DNA of 64,000 nucleotides from Flavobacterium sp. Lineage in GTDB: Bacteria; Bacteroidota; Bacteroidia; Flavobacteriales; Flavobacteriaceae. A program made the position numbers and the translations under genes. The DNA is taken from assembly GCA_027484725.1 (NCBI GenBank), contig JAIXSK010000028.1, positions 172,290 to 236,289 on the forward strand, in the 5' to 3' direction. Below the pieces are notes generated by a model. That model was given only the letters and a program-made list of their open reading frames with translations, made no database searches and was not told the DNA's origin. How positions within the stretch are numbered: position 1 is the stretch's first letter; every line of letters begins with the position of its first letter. Below, piece by piece: positions 44,842-54,061 of this stretch.

Positions 44842-47649
44842 TTATATAGACAAAATATACTCAACCAAACCCATTTCGTGCGGCAAATCCATTTTTTTAC
44901 GCAAACGATATCGTTTGATTTCAACACTGCGCACAGAAATATTGAGCAAGGGTGCAATTTCTTTAGAAGAAAGATTCAGCCTGAGGTAGGCACACAATCG
45001 CAAATCATTAGGAGTAAGTGACGGATGCGCGGCTTTGACTTTTTTGAGGAAATCCTTATCGGTGGTGTCAAAAGCTTCTTTAAAAATTTTCCAATTGTCT
45101 TCTTCAGAAATGTTTTTAGTAATGGTATTGATGAGCGATTTTACACTTCTGTTCCCTTCGCCCGCCGTGTTTTTAAGATCTTCTTTGATGATAGAAAGCA
45201 GTTCGTTTTTGCTCACCAAACTCATTGATGAAGCAGCCAAAGCTTTGTTTTTAGAATCAACATCTTGCGACAATTGTTCGTTGCGTAAAATCATCAACTG
45301 GCGTTCGTTTTCAAGTTCTTGAATTTCAAGCAAAAGATTGTTTTCTTCAATGAGTTTTTCTTTTTGCTTTTGATAATAGTTTTTGTATGCTTTGTGAATA
45401 AAACGAGCCGATATCAAAATCAGAATTAGATAAATCAACAAGGCTAAATGGGTCGCATACCAAGGCTTCAGGATTGTGAATTGATAAGTGGCTACTTTTT
45501 CTGAAGCTGAATTGGCCAATCTGGCTTTTACTTTAAAAGTATAGGTGCCCGGAGACAAGTTCTTGAAGTTTGCTGTTGATTTACTGCTCCATTCGGTCCA
45601 TTGGTCTTGAAAGCCTTCGAGCAAATACTGATACTCGGTGTTGATGTATTTGTTGTATTCAGGAACGGTAAAACTTATGGTTACATTGTTCTCAGATGAT
45701 TTCATCTCACCTGATTGGCTGATTGAAATATTTCGATCATGATGGTTGAGCTTACCGGCGCTGACATTGGTAATCAATACATCGTAATTTTTAAAGCTCA
45801 AATCATTGATATTGATGGTGTAATAACCGTCAGTGGTGCCAATAAGATAAACCGAATTTGACAATTTGCTGATATTTTCATAGCCCAACATAGAATTGGT
45901 GAGCGAAGCGGGAATTGGAATGATGTTTTGCTTGAACTGATTGCTGAGTTTGCTGATGGTAAAATAGTGAATGTAGTTTTTTGAGAACAACCACATTTTG
46001 TTGGATGCATCAACGATGAGTTTTCCTGAAGTATAATCATCTTTTTCAAAATATTGGCTCAAGGTCAACTCTTTTTGAAATTGCTTTGTTTGCGGATTTA
46101 CTACAAAAATTCCGCCTTTGTACGCGTAGTATATTTTGCCGCTGAACTGAACCAAACTGGCATTTTTTCCTTTAGGCGGTTGCTTATAGGCATATATCGA
46201 AAGAACCTTGGTTTTTTGCGCGTCAAGGGTCAATCTAAAAACGCCTTTATATTCGTGACTCAAATAAACTTCGTTGCGTGCATCGATTTCAAAATATTTA
46301 GCAGAATAATTAAAGCCTTCTATTTTATTTTTAAAAACCCATTGGTTGTTGGTTTTTTCAAGCACCGAAAGTCCGTAGTAGTTTCCTTGTAACAATTGAT
46401 TTTTATGATTGGGAACGGATGAAAACTTCCAAGTACCCGATTGTGCGAATACACAATGCGCATTGGTTCCATCAATGATAAACGTGCCGGAATCATGCCC
46501 GCAAAAAAGAGTGCCGTCATATGCAAACAATGACCAAACTTGACCTTTGGTACCCGAAATAAACTTAAAAGAATCATTCGACAAATAATCTTTACAAAAA
46601 AGACCTTGATTAGAGCCAATGTACAATTTGTTTTTGAACAAAATCGATGTGTAAACCGTACCTAGAATCCCGGTGTTGTCATAAAAACAATTCACCGGTG
46701 TTTGCAAATTGATGCAATTGATTCCGTTGTCTAACCCTACCCAAAGATTTTTGTCAACATCTTCAAAAAGCGACAAAACCGTATTGTTACTCAGCCCTTT
46801 ATTTTGGGTTATGTTAAACAAAACACGCCCTTGCTTTGAAATAATAAAGAGACCGTTTGAGATGGTTCCCAAAGCAAAATTACCATCTGAGAGTTGTTGT
46901 GAACTATATAGGCTACTTGTAGAAAGAGCCGGCTCAGCTTCAGTGAAAAACTTGGTTAAGTTTCCGTCTGCTAATTTATAAAAACCACTGGATTGCGTGT
47001 GAATGAGCAATCCGTCTTCTTGTGCATAAATATTAACAATCTTGTTGTTTCCTATGATAGGATCATTAGAAACCAATTTGCTCCGACCATTTTCTATTTC
47101 AAAAAGGCCTTTTTTTTGGGTTTGAAAAAAAATAGAGTTATTGGTTGCGAATGATCTTAAAATATTGTCTTGCGGAGAGATGATGTTGCACTTCTGAGAT
47201 TTAGTGTCGTAGATATAAATTTGATTAAGCGACTGAAAAACAACCCATTGTTCATAATTGAGTATGTTCCAGAATTGTTCGTCTTCTAAAATTTTGTTTT
47301 TAATTGCTTTGCTAAGCGAATGATAACTCAATTGCCCATCTGCTTGGCGACTCCAATAGCCAAACTCCATAAAACATCCGGTATACACCTTATTGTCAAT
47401 GACTTTTACCGATCGGATGATGGTTTCATTCGGCGAAGGATAAAGCTTCCAATTTGAACCATTGTATTCAAGTAATCCCTCATTATTGGCAAAAAAAACA
47501 AATCGATTCGAATCTTGTGAAATCATCCAATTTTGATTTCCGGCACCATATAAACTTGGGTTGTATTTAACGATGGGCGGCAACTCTTGAGCCCCTGTGA
47601 AACAAGAACAAAAGAACATGAATAAAAAGAAAAATCGGATATTCTGCAT
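44842..47649 (-). CDS. SusR-like sensor-regulator (beta-propeller, Y_Y_Y, LuxR HTH)
   Basis: A 935-residue membrane-spanning regulator; the ATG at 47649 gives a clean signal peptide (FFLFMFFCSCFTGAQ). Residues about 25-600 are propeller-type repeats (NKLYIGSNQGLF, DKNLWVGLDNGINCI), about 630-720 a Y_Y_Y domain (TYTFKVKARL), then one membrane helix (about 732-752), a coiled coil and a C-terminal LuxR-type HTH (LTPNDLRLCAYLRLNLSSKEI, LNISVRSVEIKRYRLR). It lacks histidine kinase and receiver domains. Such proteins sense oligosaccharides in the periplasm and bind DNA directly. Inferred regulator of the flanking glucan genes. Confidence 0.87.
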   Translation of the reverse strand: MQNIRFFFLFMFFCSCFTGAQELPPIVKYNPSLYGAGNQNWMISQDSNRFVFFANNEGLLEYNGSNWKLYPSPNETIIRSVKVIDNKVYTGCFMEFGYWSRQADGQLSYHSLSKAIKNKILEDEQFWNILNYEQWVVFQSLNQIYIYDTKSQKCNIISPQDNILRSFATNNSIFFQTQKKGLFEIENGRSKLVSNDPIIGNNKIVNIYAQEDGLLIHTQSSGFYKLADGNLTKFFTEAEPALSTSSLYSSQQLSDGNFALGTISNGLFIISKQGRVLFNITQNKGLSNNTVLSLFEDVDKNLWVGLDNGINCINLQTPVNCFYDNTGILGTVYTSILFKNKLYIGSNQGLFCKDYLSNDSFKFISGTKGQVWSLFAYDGTLFCGHDSGTFIIDGTNAHCVFAQSGTWKFSSVPNHKNQLLQGNYYGLSVLEKTNNQWVFKNKIEGFNYSAKYFEIDARNEVYLSHEYKGVFRLTLDAQKTKVLSIYAYKQPPKGKNASLVQFSGKIYYAYKGGIFVVNPQTKQFQKELTLSQYFEKDDYTSGKLIVDASNKMWLFSKNYIHYFTISKLSNQFKQNIIPIPASLTNSMLGYENISKLSNSVYLIGTTDGYYTININDLSFKNYDVLITNVSAGKLNHHDRNISISQSGEMKSSENNVTISFTVPEYNKYINTEYQYLLEGFQDQWTEWSSKSTANFKNLSPGTYTFKVKARLANSASEKVATYQFTILKPWYATHLALLIYLILILISARFIHKAYKNYYQKQKEKLIEENNLLLEIQELENERQLMILRNEQLSQDVDSKNKALAASSMSLVSKNELLSIIKEDLKNTAGEGNRSVKSLINTITKNISEEDNWKIFKEAFDTTDKDFLKKVKAAHPSLTPNDLRLCAYLRLNLSSKEIAPLLNISVRSVEIKRYRLRKKMDLPHEMGLVEYILSI

Positions 47650-47741
47650 ACGCAAGAAGAAAGATGGTAAAATCAAATAAATTAAGTTCTTTAAGAGCAC
47701 AACAATTTAACACAAAATACAACACCGCAAAATATAAGGTC

Positions 47742-47775
47742 ATAAAAAAAGCACGTCCTAAGAAAGAACGTGCTT
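47742..47775 (-). terminator. Terminator of the T9SS glucan-binding protein gene
   Basis: Stem AAAGCACGT/ACGTGCTTT (47747-47755, 47767-47775) with an 11-base loop, followed on the minus strand by a run of T. It lies 20 bases past the stop at 47796, so the regulator downstream must have its own promoter within 47650-47741. Confidence 0.85.
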
Positions 47776-47795
47776 TGAAATGAACCATAAACAGG

Positions 47796-50153
47796 TTATT
47801 TTTTGACAATACGCGAAGTATTGACAACACCGTCTACAGTGATTTTTACTAGGTATACACCTTCTTGGAAAGAAGATATATCCAATGTAGTGGTTGGGTT
47901 TTGAGGTTGAGCATAAAGAACTTGTTGTCCTAATAAATTAAATACGGCAATACTTTCGATAGATTTATCAGCGCTGATGTTTAGTGCTGAATGAGTCGGA
48001 TTTGGATAAACAGCAGCTGTTGTAGTTTCAAAACGATCAGTAGCCAATGAAACGGTACTGAAATAAACATTATCTACAAAAGCAATTCCCGCACCGGCAG
48101 GGTTTCCGGAAAAAATCAACTGAGCAATGTGGTTGCGGTTGAGTAAGCCTGTAAAATCAGTCATTGGAATTTCATAAGTATTCCAACCAGATAATGTAGG
48201 TGTAAATGACAATTCGTGTTCGGTATCATCACCACCGCCAAAAGCAGCATCTGCACCAAAATCAACCAACTTCACTCTAAAAGCAGTCATGTTGGGTGTC
48301 CAAACGTCTAAATGGAAAAAGTTCATAGTCGATGCATCAATCAAATTGGCTCCGGTGGTTTCAATACCTACAAAATTAAGGTTCGCGTATTTTTTGGTGT
48401 CGTTTCCGGCAATTTGCAAATCAGTCAAATCAGCCGCAGACCATACCGTTCTCCAAGTATCAACACCCACATTGGTGTAGGCATTGCTGAACATTGAAAT
48501 TACATTCGCAGCAGGAATTGTTGGCGTTGGTGCAGCAACTGTTGGTTCGTTCGGATTCACAATAGGCGCATTGTGGAAATACACATTGTCTATGAAAGCA
48601 GTTCCTGCTCCTGCCGGATTCCCAGAAAAAATCAACTGAGCAATGTGGTTACGGTTGATGAGTCCTGTAAAATCACCCATCGGAATTTCATAGCTGTTCC
48701 ATCCAGATAAAGTAGGTGTGAATGACAATTCGTGTTCAGTATCATCGCCACCGCCAAAAGCAGCATCTGCTCCGAAATCAACCAACTTCACTCTAAAAGT
48801 AGTCATGTTCGGAGTCCAAAGATCCACATGGAAAAAGTTCATAGTCGATGCATCAATCAAATTGGCTCCAGTGGTTTCAATACCCACAAAATTGAGGTTC
48901 GCGTATTTTTTGGTGTCGTTTCCGGCAATTTGCAAATCAGTCAAATCAGCCGCTGACCATACAGTTCTCCAAGTATCAACGCCCACATTGGTGTAGGCAT
49001 TACTAAACATAGAAATAACATTCGCTGCCGGAACAGTTGGTGTTGGTGCAGCAGCGGTTGGTTCATCAGGGTTGATGATGGCCGCATTGTGAAAATAAAC
49101 ATTGTCAATGTAAGCGGTTCCAGAACCAGCCGGATTCCCCGAGAAAATCAACTGAGCAATGTGGTTACGGTTGATGAGTCCTGCAAAATCACCCATCGGA
49201 ATTTCGTAGCTGTTCCATCCAGATAAAGTAGGTGTGAATGACAATTCGTGTTCGGTGTCATCGCCACCGCCAAAAGCAGCATCTGCGCCAAAATCAACCA
49301 ACTTCACTCTAAAAGTAGTCATATTCGGCGTCCAAACATCTACGTGAAAATAGTTCATCGCTGAAGCGTCAATCAAATTAGCTCCGGTAGTTTCAATCCC
49401 CACAAAATTGAGGTTTGCATATTTTTTGGTGTCGTTTCCGGCAATTTGCAAATCAGTCAAATCAGCCGCTGACCATACAGTTCTCCATGTATCAACGCCC
49501 ACATTGGTGTAGGCATTACTAAACATAGAAATAACATTCGCTGCCGGAACAGTTGGTGTTGGTGCAGCCACAGTTGGTTGATCAGCAGAGGCAGATTGCG
49601 GCAAAAAGCGAATGTTGTCAAAATAGCAAGTATTATCAGTAGTTCTTCCGCTTTGAGCATCAATAAAAACAATGATTTGATCGATTCCGGTTGATTCAGC
49701 TTGACCAATTTTACTAGAAAAATCAAAAGTCAATTCTTCCCATTGGTTGACCAATGTATTAGCTACGTTGATTTCACCGGTGGAAGCACCGCTTGGTGTC
49801 GCGAATTTAATTCCAACATTACTGATGACAGGTTTCCATACCAATATTTTAACAATGCAATTGTCAGCAGTTAAATTGAAAGTTCCTAGCGGTGAACCAT
49901 GGGCAGTTTCAGTGCCGGCATAAAACGGAGCACCAACTACTGGCGTATAACCGGCAACCGTTGATGAAGTGTTCGCCCCAGAAGCATCTGGATTGGGTAT
50001 AATGAGTAAGGGCGGACAAGGTGTGCTTGGATTTTCAAATGTATTCCAAGTCCATGAGGCTCCATTGCCTCCTGCCTCAAAATCAATTGGGTTCGTCTGT
50101 GCAAAACCTAATGAACCAATCATTAGCAACACAAAGAAGGTAATTTTTTTCAT
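47796..50153 (-). CDS. T9SS-secreted protein with three tandem glucan-binding-like modules
   Basis: A 785-residue secreted protein from the ATG 50153 (signal peptide ending SLGFAQ). N-terminal CBM-like domain (about 20-185, ends in TCYFDNIRFL). Three modules of 172 residues, nearly identical to one another, each starting AAPTPT and containing FGADAAFGGGDDTEHELSF and a DNVYFH strand. The C-terminus (about 710-785) is a type A T9SS sorting domain (VYPNPT, FNLLGQQV, GVYLVKITVDG). No catalytic motif. Related modules occur in the lipoprotein at 39501-41369. Inferred role: binding polysaccharide outside the cell. Confidence 0.85.
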   Translation of the reverse strand: MKKITFFVLLMIGSLGFAQTNPIDFEAGGNGASWTWNTFENPSTPCPPLLIIPNPDASGANTSSTVAGYTPVVGAPFYAGTETAHGSPLGTFNLTADNCIVKILVWKPVISNVGIKFATPSGASTGEINVANTLVNQWEELTFDFSSKIGQAESTGIDQIIVFIDAQSGRTTDNTCYFDNIRFLPQSASADQPTVAAPTPTVPAANVISMFSNAYTNVGVDTWRTVWSAADLTDLQIAGNDTKKYANLNFVGIETTGANLIDASAMNYFHVDVWTPNMTTFRVKLVDFGADAAFGGGDDTEHELSFTPTLSGWNSYEIPMGDFAGLINRNHIAQLIFSGNPAGSGTAYIDNVYFHNAAIINPDEPTAAAPTPTVPAANVISMFSNAYTNVGVDTWRTVWSAADLTDLQIAGNDTKKYANLNFVGIETTGANLIDASTMNFFHVDLWTPNMTTFRVKLVDFGADAAFGGGDDTEHELSFTPTLSGWNSYEIPMGDFTGLINRNHIAQLIFSGNPAGAGTAFIDNVYFHNAPIVNPNEPTVAAPTPTIPAANVISMFSNAYTNVGVDTWRTVWSAADLTDLQIAGNDTKKYANLNFVGIETTGANLIDASTMNFFHLDVWTPNMTAFRVKLVDFGADAAFGGGDDTEHELSFTPTLSGWNTYEIPMTDFTGLLNRNHIAQLIFSGNPAGAGIAFVDNVYFSTVSLATDRFETTTAAVYPNPTHSALNISADKSIESIAVFNLLGQQVLYAQPQNPTTTLDISSFQEGVYLVKITVDGVVNTSRIVKK
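48028..49575. repeat. Three tandem 516-bp repeats
   Basis: Landmarks recur exactly 516 bases apart: GTGTAG at 48475, 48991 and 49507, and CCGCCA at 48235, 48751 and 49267. The borders given are approximate. 516 bp is 172 codons, so each unit adds one protein module in frame. Identity is high even at synonymous sites, pointing to recent duplication or gene conversion. Confidence 0.9.
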
Positions 50154-50225
50154 GATGTTATAGTTTAAGAGTTTTATCAAATGTAACAAGGAAGCCGTTT
50201 ACAAAAACTTGATGTCTATATATAA

Positions 50226-50270
50226 AAACTATACAATCCAAATTATAATATTCAATCGAAAAATTGATTT
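50226..50270 (-). promoter_or_regulatory. Bipartite motif upstream of the T9SS glucan-binding gene
   Basis: AAACTATACAA (50226-50236) and AAAAATTGATTT (50259-50270), with 22 bases between, match the pair at 44705-44744. The first lies about 73 bases before the ATG at 50153. Probably a shared promoter or operator for the glucan regulon. The remainder of the gap 50154-50582 shows only A-rich sequence and the uvrA promoter. Confidence 0.45.
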
Positions 50271-50557
50271 TAAACCATTGAAAAACATATGTTTAAAAAT
50301 AAAAAAACAAAAAAACAATTTGCCTTGAATGAGTTCTAAAAAACTAAATGTTGTGGTGATGTAGAGGTAAACTATTACGTTTTCGTAAAATACTAAATTG
50401 AATCTCATGAACTGTTAAAGATTTATTTGAACCATTTGCAAACAATTCTGTGATTTTATGAACTGGTTTGTAGGACATTTACGAGACATCGTCATTTTAA
50501 TAGAAATATAACCTTTGATTAATCAACCGATTCGATTCTGATTCCGGATCAATTATT

Positions 50558-50565
50558 TATCTTTG
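50558..50565 (+). promoter_or_regulatory. Bacteroidota -7 box for uvrA
   Basis: TATCTTTG, an exact TAnnTTTG match, 17 bases before the uvrA ATG. A weak -33 candidate (TTCTG) lies about 20 bases upstream. Confidence 0.5.
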
Positions 50566-50582
50566 CGCACATTTATTTAGCC

Positions 50583-53372
50583 ATGAAACCAGTTGATTTT
50601 TCAAAGCTCGAACCCAAAAAAAACATCCTGATCAAAGGTGCTCAAATGCACAATCTTAAAAACTTAGATGTTGCTATTCCACGCAACCAATTAGTGGTCA
50701 TCACTGGTCTTTCGGGTTCAGGAAAATCATCGCTGGCTTTTGATACACTTTACGCTGAAGGTCAAAGACGTTATGTAGAGAGTTTGTCGTCTTATGCCCG
50801 TCAGTTTTTAGGTCGACTTGACAAACCCAAAGTTGAATACATCAAAGGTATTGCCCCGGCCATTGCCATTGAACAAAAAGTAAACACCACCAATGCGCGT
50901 TCAACAGTAGGAACAACTACAGAAATTTACGATTACCTCAAACTATTATTTGCCCGAATTGGCAAAACGTATTCACCTATTTCAGGGCAAGAAGTGAAAA
51001 AAAACTCAGTCACTGATGTAGTTGACGCAGTAAAAAAATTTGAAGTAGGCAGCAAATGGTTGCTTCTGGCGCCTATTCAATTAGAAAAAGACCGAAAGCT
51101 CGATGACAAACTCAAAGTGCTCATGCAGCAGGGTTTTGCACGTGTTTTATCTAAAGGTGAAATGTTGCGTTTAGATGAAATTGATTTAGCTTCGGTACCC
51201 GCCAAAGAACTCTATTTGGTTGTAGATCGTATTGTAACTAAAGACGACGAGGAATTCATCAACCGATTGTCAGATGCAGTTCAAACTGCTTTTTTTGAAG
51301 GCAAAGGGTTTTGTGAACTTCGCGCTCTAGAAACCAATCAAAAGATATCTTTCAGCAACAATTTTGAGCTCGATGGAATGAGTTTTCTAGAGCCAAATAT
51401 TCATTTGTTTAGTTTCAACAATCCTTATGGTGCTTGCCCGGTCTGTGAAGGCTACGGAAACATCATTGGCATCGATCCTGATTTGGTTGTACCCAACACA
51501 GCTTTATCTATCTATGAAAACGCCATTTATCCATGGCGTGGTGAAAGCATGAGCTGGTACCGAGACCAATTGGTGAACTCAGCTTATAAATTTGATTTCC
51601 CGATTCACAAACCTTTCTACGAACTCAGCGCAGCTCAAAAAGAATTGCTCTGGACCGGGAACAGCTACTTTCAGGGTTTAAATGATTTTTTTAAAGAACT
51701 TGAAGAGAAAAATTACAAAATACAAAACCGCGTCATGCTTTCACGCTACCGCGGTAAAACCACTTGTCATGCCTGCAAAGGAAGGCGATTGCGCCCTGAA
51801 GCATCCTTTGTAAAGATAAATGGACAAACCATTTCAAATTTGGTTGATTTGCCCATCAGACAACTCATAGAATTCTTTAAAAACCTATCAATCAATGAGT
51901 ATGATCAAAAAGTAGCCAAACGATTACTCATTGAAATCAACAATCGATTGAAATTTTTGTCTGAAGTGGGCCTCGAATACTTAACCCTCAACCGAAACTC
52001 TGCCACCCTTTCAGGCGGAGAGTCGCAACGCATCAATTTGGCCACTTCATTGGGCAGTAGTTTGGTGGGTTCCATGTACATACTAGACGAACCGAGTATA
52101 GGGCTACATCCTAAAGACACTGAAAAACTCATTAATGTACTCTTGTCATTGCGCGATTTGGGCAATACGGTTTTGGTGGTAGAACACGACGAAGACATCA
52201 TGAAAGCGGCTGATATGATTATTGACATTGGCCCAGAGGCAGGCACTTTTGGCGGAAAATTGGTCGCTCAAGGCACTTATGCCGAAATTTTAAAATCAGA
52301 TTCACTTACATCGCAATATCTCAACGGTCAACAAAAGATTTCTGCACCTAGAAGCCGCAGAAAATCAAATAGTTATATTGATATTTTAGGCGCCCGTGAA
52401 AACAATCTTCAAAACATCGATGTTCGTTTTCCGTTAGAAATGCTCACAGTAATTACAGGTGTTTCAGGCAGCGGAAAAAGTACTTTGGTCAAAAAGATTT
52501 TGTATCCGGCCATCCAGCGCAAGTTAGAAGGCGTTGGTGAAAAAGCCGGACAGTTTAGTGATATGCAAGGGTATTATCACAAAATTCACCACATTGAATA
52601 TGTAGATCAAAACCCAATCGGAAGAAGTTCTCGGTCAAATCCGGTTACCTACATCAAGGCTTATGACGATATTCGCGATTTGTTTTCAAAAGAAAAGTTG
52701 TCTAAAATTCGCGGTTATCAACCCAAACATTTTTCATTTAATGTGGATGGAGGAAGATGCGAAACTTGTAGTGGCGAGGGAACCATTAATGTTGAGATGG
52801 TCTTCATGGCCGATGTGCAACTACCTTGTGATACGTGTGGCGGAAAGCGTTTTAAGAAAGAAATTCTCGAGGTTAATTTTGAGGGCAAAAATATTGACGA
52901 CATACTCACCATGACCATTGATGATGCGGTTGATTTCTTTGAAAGCCATAAACAAAACAAAATTGTTCAAAAACTTCAGCCATTACGCGATGTTGGTTTG
53001 GGTTATGTACAACTTGGGCAATCATCTTCTACCCTATCGGGCGGTGAGGCACAGCGCATTAAATTAGCTACTTTTTTGGTCAAGGGGAGCACCAAAGAAA
53101 AAGCGCTGTTTATTTTTGATGAACCTACCACCGGATTGCATTTTCACGACATTAAAAAACTGTTGGCTTCATTTGACGCACTTATTGAAAAAGGACATTC
53201 AATTATTGTTATTGAACACAACCTCGATCTGATTAAATGTGCTGATTATATTATTGATTTGGGGCCGGAAGGCGGAGAAAACGGCGGAAGATTACTAGCC
53301 GTAGGAACACCCGAAGAAATCGTTCAAAACAAAAAATCAATCACCGGTAAATACCTCAAAGAAAAACTTTAG
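50583..53372 (+). CDS. uvrA: Excinuclease ABC subunit A
   Basis: DNA-damage recognition ATPase of nucleotide excision repair, 929 residues. First Walker [15 protein letters not shown] (Lys48), [14 protein letters not shown], zinc modules CPVCEGYG and CHACKGRRL, signature [16 protein letters not shown], Walker [15 protein letters not shown]. The second half has [15 protein letters not shown], zinc finger CETCSGEG with [24 protein letters not shown] and [14 protein letters not shown]. Slightly shorter than the E. coli protein, normal for Bacteroidota. Some genomes have a second uvrA copy; nothing here shows a reduced form. Its stop overlaps that of the convergent next gene by 4 bases. Confidence 0.97.
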   Translation: MKPVDFSKLEPKKNILIKGAQMHNLKNLDVAIPRNQLVVITGLSGSGKSSLAFDTLYAEGQRRYVESLSSYARQFLGRLDKPKVEYIKGIAPAIAIEQKVNTTNARSTVGTTTEIYDYLKLLFARIGKTYSPISGQEVKKNSVTDVVDAVKKFEVGSKWLLLAPIQLEKDRKLDDKLKVLMQQGFARVLSKGEMLRLDEIDLASVPAKELYLVVDRIVTKDDEEFINRLSDAVQTAFFEGKGFCELRALETNQKISFSNNFELDGMSFLEPNIHLFSFNNPYGACPVCEGYGNIIGIDPDLVVPNTALSIYENAIYPWRGESMSWYRDQLVNSAYKFDFPIHKPFYELSAAQKELLWTGNSYFQGLNDFFKELEEKNYKIQNRVMLSRYRGKTTCHACKGRRLRPEASFVKINGQTISNLVDLPIRQLIEFFKNLSINEYDQKVAKRLLIEINNRLKFLSEVGLEYLTLNRNSATLSGGESQRINLATSLGSSLVGSMYILDEPSIGLHPKDTEKLINVLLSLRDLGNTVLVVEHDEDIMKAADMIIDIGPEAGTFGGKLVAQGTYAEILKSDSLTSQYLNGQQKISAPRSRRKSNSYIDILGARENNLQNIDVRFPLEMLTVITGVSGSGKSTLVKKILYPAIQRKLEGVGEKAGQFSDMQGYYHKIHHIEYVDQNPIGRSSRSNPVTYIKAYDDIRDLFSKEKLSKIRGYQPKHFSFNVDGGRCETCSGEGTINVEMVFMADVQLPCDTCGGKRFKKEILEVNFEGKNIDDILTMTIDDAVDFFESHKQNKIVQKLQPLRDVGLGYVQLGQSSSTLSGGEAQRIKLATFLVKGSTKEKALFIFDEPTTGLHFHDIKKLLASFDALIEKGHSIIVIEHNLDLIKCADYIIDLGPEGGENGGRLLAVGTPEEIVQNKKSITGKYLKEKL

Positions 53373-53839
53373 TTTTCAGGTTGCGCCTGATCAGCATTGT
53401 CTTCGGCAAAGAATAAATTGAAAACAAAGATTTTTACATAACGCGTTTCATTGCTTTCAAAAGAATAAGTGATTTTTTTGGCCTTTGGATCAAGTGATAG
53501 TTTTCCGCGTGCATTTTTGGAACGCAGAATCCAAGTAGCTACTCCGTCTTCATCTAAAGAATAATTGACAATAGAACCGTGGTACAAACGCGTTTTTCCG
53601 TCATCGGTAAGAGCAATCACAATGTATCCGTTGCTTTTGGTATTGATTTCGCGGATGTCAATCACTGAACTTTCGTATTCAGTATCTTTTAAGTCATATG
53701 CATCGCGGGCTTGATTCCAAACATAAAACAAACGGCTGTCTGAATTAAAACGGCGTTGTTCATTTACTTTGGTAGGTGTTGTTTGGGCCATACCCAAAAA
53801 AGATATCCAGAAAAACACAAGACAATATAGATGCTTCAT
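53369..53839 (-). CDS. Exported hypothetical protein
   Basis: A 156-residue protein from the ATG 53839 with signal peptide ending FLGMAQ; longer upstream frames to 53923 have no sensible start. The mature part (about 19-150) looks beta-rich with SVIDIREINTKSNGYIVIAL and GKTRLYHGSIVNYSLDEDG, and an acidic end ([14 protein letters not shown]). No family recognised. Single gene, convergent with uvrA. Confidence 0.7.
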   Translation of the reverse strand: MKHLYCLVFFWISFLGMAQTTPTKVNEQRRFNSDSRLFYVWNQARDAYDLKDTEYESSVIDIREINTKSNGYIVIALTDDGKTRLYHGSIVNYSLDEDGVATWILRSKNARGKLSLDPKAKKITYSFESNETRYVKIFVFNLFFAEDNADQAQPEN

Positions 53840-53931
53840 GGGTTTGAAAAATTTTCGCCAAAAATATAAAAATTGATTGAAAAGCCATTTGAATGAGTAA
53901 AAAAACATTGGACAAAGACTCAATCTATTTT

Positions 53932-53988
53932 ATTGATTTTCTGAAACATAAACCATAGGCAATCAACTTCATTGATTTTTTAAAACAT
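53932..53988. repeat. Direct repeat upstream of the small secreted protein gene
   Basis: ATTGATTTTCTGAAACAT (53932-53949) and ATTGATTTTTTAAAACAT (53971-53988) match at 16 of 18 positions, 39 bases apart start to start. They lie just upstream of a sigma-54-like promoter, where enhancer-type activator sites could be. Confidence 0.6.
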
Positions 53989-53990
53989 TT

Positions 53991-54006
53991 TGGCACATCA
54001 GTTGTA
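53991..54006 (+). promoter_or_regulatory. Candidate sigma-54 promoter
   Basis: TGGCAC-N5-TTGTA (53991-54006) fits the -24/-12 consensus TGGCAC-N5-TTGCW except for T in place of C at -12. The spacing between the -24 GG and -12 TTG is correct. It lies 55 bases before the ATG at 54062. Confidence 0.5.
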
Positions 54007-54061
54007 TGGGCGCTGACAACGGCCAGAATGAGTTTGGCCTTTAACTTAAATACGATGCCTT

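Noticed and set aside
48289..48996. Plus-strand ORFs antisense to the tandem modules, repeated with the same sequence
   Set aside because: They are reverse-strand shadows of the 516-bp repeats and carry no independent coding signal.
48028..49575. Tandem repeats as a CRISPR-like array or satellite
   Set aside because: The period of 516 bases is in frame and encodes protein modules; there are no spacers.
30034..50153. Glucan locus as a recently acquired mobile island
   Set aside because: No integrase, transposase, tRNA or direct-repeat borders seen, and base composition does not visibly differ from the flanks; a proper composition scan was not possible.
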